Source: Raphanus sativus | Lineage: Eukaryota; Streptophyta; Magnoliopsida; Brassicales; Brassicaceae | Assembly (NCBI RefSeq): GCF_000801105.2 | Contig: NC_079511.1 | Coordinates: 23,645,792-23,709,791, forward strand | Reading direction: 5' to 3' | Length of the DNA stretch: 64,000 nt | Shown here: positions 49,798-59,367 of the stretch, piece after piece | How positions within the stretch are numbered: position 1 is the first letter of the stretch | Layout of the letters: each line of letters begins with the position of its first letter | The notes under the pieces: model-generated | What the model saw: the letters and a program-made list of their open reading frames with translations, nothing else | Told to the model about the DNA's origin: nothing | Databases searched by the model: none | Position numbers and translations under genes: made by a program

Positions 49798-50924
49798 ACA
49801 ATTTTTATAAATATTGTTTAATTTTAAATTTTGACAATTATGAAATTTTTACATATTTATTTAATATACTTAATTAAAATAAATAGATAGAAAAAATCTA
49901 CCTAAAATTATAATTTTAAATATATACATGCACATTCTTAAATATAATTTAAAATAAACAAAATTATTTTTATTTTTATTTTAATGTTTATTTAAATCAA
50001 ATTTATATTAAAATATTGATAAGAAAAGAAAATTTACAATATTAATTAAAAAATTAAATATATTTTTATATTTATCTATTAGAAATATTTTTAAATTTTT
50101 TTTACTGCATATGGTGCAAAAACAATACCTAGTTTTATGTATTTACTAGGTAGACCCCCCGGGCTACGCCGCGGGAAAATGTTTATACGATTCTGTTAAA
50201 TATTTAAAACATCTTAATCATTAGAAATTAGAATATGTACATCGCATCGGAAAAACAAAACAACCTCTTCAAAAACATCTAAATCATTAGAAAATATGTT
50301 ACGACTTCAAGAAAACTCAGTTTGATGTCCACATTGAGATTAGGTTGGGTTGTACCAATATAAAATAATACCAGAATGGTTTTGTTCTGCACTTTTAACA
50401 ATCGAAATGTTTTCCCACATTATAACGAGCTGCAGTCATATTCATTTCCTATATGATAAAAGTTCTACAGATAAAGATATATCTTTTCTGTGGTTAAATT
50501 ATATTCTGGAAGAAGCACTTTTGTGAAGTTTACTCTCTAAAACCCGTGAAAAAATTTCAATAATCATTACAACGAAATCAGAGCAAAACGAATATATTTT
50601 CAAGTACAAAAAGCATATACACAACGAAAGTGGAAATATTCCTGATTTTTTTGAGAAAAACAACCAGAATGAAATAATAATGTTAGAAAAAAAAGAAAAG
50701 AAATTATTAGAAGAGAATCACAGGTCGGTATTACAAAATCCACCAGGGTACAAGAAAAAAGTCTCCCATTCTTTTCTTTGCTGTCGATAGATAGACCTAA
50801 AAGCAGGTTCAAGTTTTTTTTTTAGAATGACTGATATAAATGGAAAATAATTTTGTATCATTTTTTCTTTCTTTAATAAAATGCTTTTCCATTTTTCTTT
50901 TAAATTTTGTTTCCATTCTTTTTT

Positions 50925-51129
50925 GGAAGTGTTTATGAGGGATTGTTTGCCTGAGACACCATTAGTCTTCTTCTTACGTTCTTAACTGCTTCGTCCGGTT
51001 TCTTTGTGAAGCAACTAAAGCTATAGAGGGTTTTAACTTTTGAAACAATTAGTCTTCTTCCTTGCTTCTTAAGGCAAAGCGTAACCCTAAAGTTCCCAAG
51101 TTTTCTACTCACTAACTTCCTCTCTCCTC
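50925..51129 (+). promoter_or_regulatory. Conserved 5' leader of Lon copy C
   Basis: GTGTTTATGAGGGATTGTTT and ACACCATTAGTCTTCTTCTT match the region before copy A (13780-13825). The nearer block AAGGCAAAGCGTAACCCTAA, with AACCCTAAA at 51083-51091, matches copies A and B. Confidence 0.55.
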
Positions 51130-54100
51130 ATGCTGAAGCTCTTCACATCCCATCACGTGGCTAGCCGGTTAAGGAACCGGAGTTCCCACAAATTGGCTCG
51201 TAGAGCTTTCTTATCGACACTAACCGATTCCAAGCCTACCGACACTGTCTCTGCTAAACCATGCCTGGAGGATTGTCAAACGGTTTGTAGAAGTTCTTTT
51301 AAAAGTTTATTAATGTTATAAAAGTTTATGACATTAGTGTTACGTCCAATTAATTATTTTTTCATTAAGCTTTATATTGTTTAAATTGCAGGTTATAGCA
51401 TTGCCGTTGCTCCGCAAGCCACTTATTCCCGGTTTTTACATGCCACTCTATGTCAAGGATCCTAAAATACTTGCAGCTTTACAAGAGAGCAAAAGCGGTC
51501 AAGCTCCATATGCAGGGGCTTTCCTTTTGAAGGATGATAAAGACCCTTCAATATCTTCATCTTATTCTAGCTTTGAAACAGTGAATATCCTAGATAAGTT
51601 GAAAGGCAAAGAGTTGCTTAACAAAATTCACCAAGTTGGCACACTTGCTCAGGTTACATACTATACGTTAGCAATGTACTTTTTTTTTCCTTGTCTCTAT
51701 TTGAAATAATATTTAACCATTTGCCAAACTTTTCCAGATTTTAAGTATCCAAGGTGAGCAAGTCATCCTTATTGGTCGCAAACGACTTCAAATAACAGAG
51801 ATGGTAAGTTAATGGAGAAACATTCTTCAACTTTACTCTTGTAAAAGTTCATTAACAGTAACCATGCGGCTTTGTCTTTTATACAGGTGAATGAAGATCC
51901 TCTAACTGTCAAAACTCATCATATAAAGGTGTGTTTCTGTTTTCAAGCCTTTCCTGTCATGATACAAGACATCTATAATCCTTTTCATATGTACCTTCCT
52001 GTCATGATACAAGACATCTATAATCCTTTTCATATGTACCTATTCGTTCTTTGTTTGCAGGATAAGCCATATGACAAGAAAGATAAGGTCATCATCAAGG
52101 CAACATACTTTGAGGTTATTTCTATGCTTAGGGAAGTCTTAGAGACAACATCACTCTGGAGGGATCAAGTTCAGACATATACACAGGTATGTTCTCTCCA
52201 TATATGGCAAAAATTATATATGTTGGAGAATATCACAACTGCAAATACACAGTAAACTACACAGAAGTAATGCAGAATCAAATATTTAGTAGATATCTTT
52301 TGAATTCTATAGGATATAGGTGACTCCAACTATCGAAAGTTGGCCGAGTCTATACTACAAAAGCGAAGAAGAAAGTTTACCGGTATTGGAGCTGGGATCT
52401 TTGAGGCTATTGACATCTTTTATCAAAAGTTAACCGGTTTTGAAGCTGGGATCTTTGAGGCTAATGACTTCAATTATAATAAGTTAGCTGATTTTGGAGC
52501 CGGGATCTCTGGCGCTAACAAACATAAAATTCAGGAGGTTCTTGAAGAATTGGATGTAAGTTGTTGACCTATTACCATTTTTATGCTGAAATTACATCAA
52601 ACAGTATGGTATTCCATTTTTAGTAAGCTTCTCATATTGGTTTCTTTCGATCCAGGTTCATAAGCGTCTGGACTTGATTAAAAAACAAGTGGAAATTAAC
52701 AAAATTCAAGTGTTTCATGCCTCCATTTTCCCGGTAATTCAAAATTCAAGTGTTACATGATATGTTTTTATATAGGATGAATCCTCATCTCTTTATATTC
52801 GTAATATATAGGAATCCGCAGCAAAAACTGTTGAAGACAAGAAGGTTTTCAGCTAGTAAAGATTTTTTTTTGTAGTTGATATGTTTTATATAGAATGATT
52901 AATCCTTATCTCTTTGCATTCATATATAGGAATCCACACTTAAGACTGTTGAAGACAAAAAGGTTTTCAGCTCGCCGCATAATTACATTTATGTTAAGCT
53001 TATGATGTTTTGTATGACTTATAAGTGTCTCAATGCAGGAGGAGTCTGGTTCTGCTAAATACGTCAAAAAAACTCGTCCTTCTGGTTAGTCTACTACTGT
53101 AGGAGTATTTTCTATTAAGCCAGTGAAGCTTATAAATTCTCTTATTTTCTGCAGACAAGTTTAGGGAAAGGGTTGACATAAAACTTTTAATGGAGGAAAT
53201 TCCAAAACATGTAGTAAAAGTCATGGAAGAAAATTTTGAAAAACTTGATAGGGGAGAAAATTCCAAAAGTATCTATAACTACCTTGATTGGTTGACCGCG
53301 TTGCCTTGGGGGAAATGCAGGTTTGCCATTTTGCCTCATATGTTGATGGTTTTTTTTTGAAGGAGAGTTATATAACACTTGATTTATTTGTTTTGCAGTG
53401 ATGATAATTTCGATGTCCTACGGGCAGAAAAGATTCTTGACGAGGATCACTACGGATTACGTGATGTAAAAGAAAGAATACTAGAGTTTATTGCTGTGGG
53501 AACACTTACACAGAATCCAGAGGGTAATAATGTCTTTGCCTTTCTGGTTCACTCTATTTATATAAATTGTGAAACCGAACTGTTTTCTTTTTGTGTCAAA
53601 CAGGGAAGATCATTTGTCTTTCTGGCCCTCCTGGGGTAGGAAAAACTAGTATTGCTCGTTCTGTCGCACGTGCTCTTGGCCGCAAGTTCTTTCGGCTAGC
53701 TGTTGGAGGACTATCTGATAGTTCCGAGATCAAGGTATACATAATACATACTATTGCATGACAAAAACAGTTGGAGAAAAATATCTCACATAGCAAACTT
53801 CTAACTAAATAATATATAAGAAATTTGGGTCAATCTACTTATAAAATTACTTGTCTTTTCTTAAGTTTTCGATATGGGTCTTTTCTCCAACAACAAAATG
53901 TGTCACTTATAGGGGGACCGTAGAGTATACTCTGAGGCCATGCCCGGAAAGATGGTGCAATGTCTAAAGGAAGTGGGAACAGAGAATCCTCTTGTTTTAC
54001 TCGATGAGATTGATAAGGTAGTAAAGCTAGGACTTGAATTGGGTTTTTAGCTTTTGAGATTATTGGCAACAATTGTCACTTGTTTCTTTGGCAGCTTGGA

Positions 54101-55587
54101 CAGAGTCGTAAACACGATCCAGAGGGTGCGTTGTTGGAGCTTCTGGATCCACAACAAAATGCACATTTTCTAGATTACTTTCTTGATGTTCCTATCGACT
54201 TATCTAAGGTACTCTCTTTTTCTTATTCACCATTTTTTTTTTTACTTTCATTCTAATCAAAATTTTTGGTTGCAGGTTTTGTTTGTATGCACAGCAAACG
54301 ATACAGATCTGATTTCGGGTCCATTGCTAGATAGAATGGAGGTTATTGAACTGGCAGGGTACACTGCCGATGAGAAAATGCATATTGCAAGAGACTATTT
54401 GGTGAAAACTGTACAAAGAAAATGTGGCATTAAGCCTGAACAGGTTGATGTGAGCGACGGGGCTCTTCTTTTCTTGATAGAAAACTACTGCAGAGAAGCC
54501 GGAGTTAGAAATCTCCAGAAGCAGATTGAAAAGATTTTTCGTAAGGTAAGGTCACTAAATATAGTACAAACTTCTTTACTTGCCGGCCAAGCAATCCGAA
54601 ATTACACTATATTCAAAACTTTTTTTTAACGTGGATCCCAAGCAATCTGAAATTATACTGGTTTATTAACAGATTGCTCTTAAACTTGTACGCCAACAAG
54701 CAGCCGCCAAAGAGGCTATGGCCGATTTAAAGTCCTCGGAAGCTGCTGCTAAAGGATCCATTGAGTTAACAAATGAATATTTACGATTAGCTGATGTTCT
54801 TAAAGTATTCGAATACGCAGTTGGTGGGGGTCCAATGAGCGAGGAGAGCAGAGAGGTAGCTGAAAATTTTATGATTGATGAATCAAATCTTGCAGATTAT
54901 GTAGGCAAACCGGTTTTCCGAGGAGAGAGGATCTATGGGCAGACGCCAGTCGGGGTTGTAATGGGTCTAGCTTGGACATCCATGGGCGGATCAACGTTGT
55001 ACATAGAGACAACCTTTGTAGAAGAAGGTGAAGGCAAAGGTGGTCTTCATATAACGGGTCACCTTGGGAGTGTGATGAAAGAAAGCGCAGAGATAGCTCA
55101 TACAGTTGCCAGAAGAATAATGTTTGATAAAGATCCTGAGAACCTCTTCTTTGCAAACTCCAAGCTTCATTTACATGTTCCTGAAGGAGCCACACCAAAA
55201 GACGGTCCAAGCGCAGGCTGCACAATGATCACATCTTTGCTGTCACTTGCAATGAAGAAGCCTGTAAGAAATGATCTTGCAATGACCGGAGAAGTCACTC
55301 TCACCGGTAGGATTCTTCCAATTGGAGGCGTAAGTAAACAACACACTACTACAGTTACTATGTTTTGGCTTTTTTAGCTACCAGTTAATACACTAAACAT
55401 ATACATTTCTCAGCTTAAGGAGAAGACTATGGCTGCAAGGCGGAGCCAAGTGAAGGTGATAATATTCCCAGAGGCTAACCGGAGAGATTTTGAGGATCTT
55501 GAGGAAAGTGTTAAAGAAGGGCTCGATGTTCATTTCGTCGACGAATATGAGCAGATCTTCGAGCTAGCCTTTGGCTATGACCATTAG
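51130..55587 (+). CDS. LON: Lon protease, mitochondrial type, tandem copy C (intact)
   Basis: Best-preserved copy. Exons: 51130-51282, 51392-51652, 51738-51803, 51887-51928, 52061-52186, 52313-52555, 52656-52733 (or to 52709), 52812-52844, 52930-52962, 53039-53084, 53155-53320, 53399-53523, 53604-53734, 53913-54017, 54095-54208, 54276-54545, 54673-55329, 55414-55587; all GT-AG and in frame, about 940 aa, the size of LON1. N-terminus [20 protein letters not shown] looks like a mitochondrial presequence. It keeps the ancestral exon-2 segment [18 protein letters not shown] that A and B lost. Walker A GPPGVGKT, Walker B DEIDK, catalytic Ser (KDGPSAGC) and Lys (GGLKEKT) are present. Pore loop 1 is [12 protein letters not shown] (Tyr kept, next residue changed); pore loop 2 is [11 protein letters not shown]. 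Exon 6 carries three copies of a YxKLxxFxAGIFEA motif, against two in A and B. The linker before the protease domain is the longest. Confidence 0.92.
51951..52040. repeat. 45-bp tandem duplication in intron 4 of Lon copy C
   Basis: TTCCTGTCATGATACAAGAC through CATATGTACC occurs twice in direct succession. Copies A and B have one copy. The duplication lies before the acceptor and does not touch coding sequence. Confidence 0.85.
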
Positions 55588-55778
55588 AAGACAGTTCCAC
55601 AAATCACTTTCACTTGGGATCTTCCTTGTTTTTACTATATATACTATTGATATGTAATTCTATATGCTGATCTGATCTTCTAACGTTTCTTGAATTTTTT
55701 TGGCCATTATTATGTATTTATAATTTATACAACAGGATAAACTATAAAAGAGCCAAAATTCTTTCCATACTATCAATT

Positions 55779-55865
55779 GAGGATCTTGAGGAAAGCTCTA
55801 TTGATGTTCATTTCGTCGATGAATATGAGCAGATATTCGAGCTAGCCTTTGGCTATGACCATTAG
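55779..55865 (+). pseudogene. Lon copy D relic: last 28 codons plus stop
   Basis: Reads [20 protein letters not shown] then ELAFGYDH and a stop, matching the C-terminus of the Lon copies with four codons deleted (KEGL region). It is preceded by a repeat of Lon 3'-flank DNA and followed by 3' UTR that matches copy A rather than C. It is thus the remnant of a fourth tandem unit, not a late exon of copy C, which has its own stop at 55587. Confidence 0.9.
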
Positions 55866-57248
55866 AAGAAAGTCACGTTCACTTGGGATCTTCCTCTACT
55901 GCTGTTTTAATTATATACTACTGATATGTATTTCTTCTATACGCTGGTCTTATAACTTTTCTTGAATTTTATTTGACCATTATCCTTTCTAATCTATTAA
56001 AACTGAAGTACATTTAGTACTTACTCCTTTAGTTTTGCACAAAAATTACAAAAGATTGCCACTGAATTTGAATTGGATCTTTGCTTCCTTTATTAAAGAT
56101 ATTTGATTAATTTAATTACAGCTCATTATGAAATCCTACTTAACACACGTGCTGGATTTTTTTTCAATAGTAATTCATTTTATTTTCCAAATATAAACAG
56201 TCAATATAACTAACATTACCAATACAGGAACTTATTGGCGTAATAGCCATATTTCAGAGAGAAATTAAGAAAATAAGCATGATTTTGACATAATTTAGTG
56301 TTTGGCTTTTTGGTCTCAATCAAGCCGGTTCTACCCCTTCACTTAACAAGTTGTCAGTTACATTTACAGAAGTAAGAGACGTGGTTCTTTTTGGGGCACT
56401 TAATTATACAGAGCGTGTATGACAACTGAAAGTAACACATAGAATGAAACAGCATGTTACGAAATGATCTATTTTATATGAGAATAGATTCCATTTTACA
56501 TGACAAAAATAGAATAGCTTTATTGTTTATCATTTACTAATATAATCACGAACATAGACGGTGAAATGTGCGGTTGGAGAGAGGCGATGATGTAGTTAAT
56601 GCAATAAATTTGTAATTGTGGGTTACAGCTTTTGCAGATTAAAGAGGAGGGAAAAGCCACATAGAAAGGTAGATTTACTGATGATATTTTTACTGTAGAG
56701 GGGTAAACGAGTGGTGGAAATTAACACCGCTAATCTAAAATAATGAAGTGAAAGCAAACCATAAATGGTGTATTCTATATAATAATCATTGTAATCTATG
56801 TGAAAACACTTAGAAGTAACAAAGTGAAGGAAGTTAAAGATTCACTGGTTTGAAGCAAGAAGGAGGTAAGTTCTTGTACGAATATTCTAATAAACCTAGT
56901 TTCATAGGAAAATTACTCTTTTAAAGTTAACATGATTTCCATACTATATTTTACACATAGAATAGTATGGAAATAGTGTATATTAGTCAAGCATAGCATA
57001 ATCAAGTATAGTACCTGACATACCCGAACTCAATTATGAAAACTAAACCCTAAGAGAAAATGTCAACCCAAACCCCAAAGATCAACAGTATAACAGATGA
57101 TTAGTTTTAGTGATTTTTAATATTATACCCTAATCTGGAAATATCAACCCAAATCCAAAGATAAACAAGGATAGTATGTTATTAAATTGTGTGTACTAAA
57201 TATAATTCCAAACACATACGAAAACTTCTCATATTAAAGCATACATAA

Positions 57249-57861
57249 TTAGTCAAGCATACATAATAAAGTATAGTACAATTTCCATTTCATATATATT
57301 AAATGGTATAGAAATGTAGATACAAAACATCTCCATAATTCTCGGGTCACCTGGACGATAATGTGCACGATAGTAAGACGATAATCCGGTGTTTCCCCCA
57401 CAAAATATCTTTCACAAGCACCAACAAGGACAATCGCAGACGGGTTACGGGTCCTTCTATTTTTTCCCCTTGACAAGGCGGTCAATTATCAAGCTGGTGG
57501 TGGGCTTATCCTCCTTTCCAAGCAGAACATTCCATATTGACGGTGATGAGGCTGAGGACTTGGAGTTAGAACTTCCCTTCCCCCGCTGCCCTTTACCCTT
57601 CGACTTAAGGTGTGCGTCCACTATTGGTCCACAATTGAGCCCGGTCACAAGTGTGAAGTCTTGAATAGCATAACGTATTGGCTTCCCAACGAAAAGACAC
57701 CAAAGTTCGAAGTCCTTCTCCGTTACCAACTGGCGTGAAAGAATGTAATGAAGAGACATAACGGAGAAGGTATGGGACCCCATCCTCAGTACTTGGCCAA
57801 ACTGTGACGCACTCAACGACGCAAAGTCTTCATCCTCCCATGCACCCTTTATTGTTTCCAT
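57249..57861 (-). pseudogene. DUF1985-domain gene fragment, frameshifted
   Basis: From 57861 leftward: METIKGAWEDEDF, then LVTEKDFELWCLFVGKPIRY and FTLVTGLNCGPIVD, the hallmark stretch of the plant DUF1985 domain. DUF1985 proteins in crucifers are usually joined to Ulp1-type protease domains and carried by mobile elements. The frame closes at 57457, but matching sequence (CERYFVGETPDYRLTIVH) continues in another frame from about 57420 to 57340, so there is a frameshift around 57460-57480. No protease domain is seen. Confidence 0.75.
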
Positions 57862-58170
57862 ACTATATCACATGGTTGATAGATTTACGAATACTATTTC
57901 ATTTGAAGTAGAAACCAGAACTTAAAATTCATACTATGTGTGGTAACATACCATTTCAAAAAAAAAAAAAAAAATCAAACCGTAGTTTAAACAATACCAA
58001 ACCGTTGTTTAAGACCCTACTAAGAAAACGACACACAACTACCAGTTCTAGGAAGCATACTTGTAAAAATGTTTCCATACTATGTCACATGGTTGATAGG
58101 TTTACGAATACTATTTCATTTGAAGTAGAAACCAGAACTTAAAATTCATACTATGTGTAGTCACATACTG
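57861..58170. repeat. 95-bp direct repeats upstream of the DUF1985 fragment
   Basis: 57855-57953 and 58067-58167 share CACATGGTTGATAG(A/G)TTTACG, TATTTCATTTGAAGTAGAAA and CCAGAACTTAAAATTCATAC, spaced about 212 bp apart. The unit includes the fragment's start-codon side, so it is a local duplication of its 5' region. A poly-A run lies between the two. Confidence 0.85.
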
Positions 58171-59367
58171 TTTCAATGTTAAAAAATTCTACAAATTTCG
58201 CATGACTTACTACCCCACATATTTTACAGCATCGACATGAAACAAATCAAATTCAAAAAGCCCTCAAACAATCAGGGAACACGCAAACCCTAATTCTATT
58301 TGGGGAGTCATATTTTGAGACAACGGCAAACCCTAATTTTGAGCAGATCGGAAAATTGCAATCCAACAAACAGAGGAGAAGGAGACAACGGCAATAACTT
58401 TAACAGAGGAGAAGGAGACGACGACAATAACTTACAGAAGTACGAGAGCTAAACGGCATGAAGCAACTAGAACGGAATAGACAACCACCGGTGGTTTTAC
58501 TCCCCTCCGCCGAGACCTAAACCTAAAAGAACCACCACACGACTTGGAAGAGAGAACGACGGAGATAGCGTAGTCTCTGATTACAAGCACCGACGAACAG
58601 AATGGGGATTATCGAAAGGGGAATTGCGGTGGAGATTATCGAGAGGGGGAAACGGAAGAGGATGAAAGATGAGAGAGTTTGTGTGGAATGGGGAAGGACA
58701 CGAGTTACTTTGCTGTAATAGTTATTATTTTTGTTTCCTATCAGGTCAGCCGGTGAGTTTAAGAGGATATCATAGTAATATTATATATTTATAACGGCGT
58801 ATATCCTTCCGTTAGGTAAAAACGCTAGTCTGCTAATTACCTTTTTTTCATGGATATAGAGCCCAATTCTCCATACAGAAAATCAATTTAGTAGTCATTT
58901 GAAAATAAATAAACATTAACTATCTTACCAAAACATTCCTAAAAAGTCGACAATCTTTTATTAAGGTAAATATTTTTAGTGTATTCTGTAGGATCTATTT
59001 TAAAATAGAATATTACATTATACTTATTCTTTAGGCTTAAATCCCACATATATGTCACATAGCCTAGATCCTACAAAACAAATTTGTCACATAGCCTGGA
59101 TGACTTTTGTAAATGATAATCTTCTATAACCAAACAAAATATTCCTTAATTGTTATACAATCAATTAAAAATCATACCTAAAATAACACCATCCAATTAA
59201 TTAAATTAGTTCGATCAAATCCGCTATAAAATTACTGTGTCAAAATACATATTGAACAAATATTTAATACTGGTAATTTTTAAAACATATGTTAAATCAT
59301 ATTAAGAAAAATAAACAATATAAAAATAAATAGAACACCCGTGCAGACGCACGGGTCATTAATCTAG

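Larger units (their letters stand above)
46764..50924. other. Long A+T-rich non-coding tract between Lon copies B and C
   Basis: No coding frame. Opens with a Helitron-like 3' end on the minus strand (CTAGATATGAGCC then GTTGCGTTGCAAC, 46764). A second lies at 50154 (CTAGGTAGACCCCCCGGGCT, then GCCGCGGG). I could not match either with a confident 5' end. A tandem repeat at 48480-49500 and a (TA)n run at 49759-49795 are listed separately. Confidence 0.5.
55983..59367 (+). mobile_element. Helitron 1 of an abutting pair, carrying DUF1985 gene debris
   Basis: Begins TCCTTTCTAATCTATTAAAA after the A of ACCATTA in the 3' flank of the Lon relic and ends in the hairpin ACCCGTGCAGACGCACGGGT, CATTAATCTAG. 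The interior holds a minus-strand DUF1985 pseudogene (57249-57861) and its upstream DNA, including duplicated blocks. 58360-58440 has a small tandem repeat (ACAGAGGAGAAGGAGAC twice). Confidence 0.72.
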
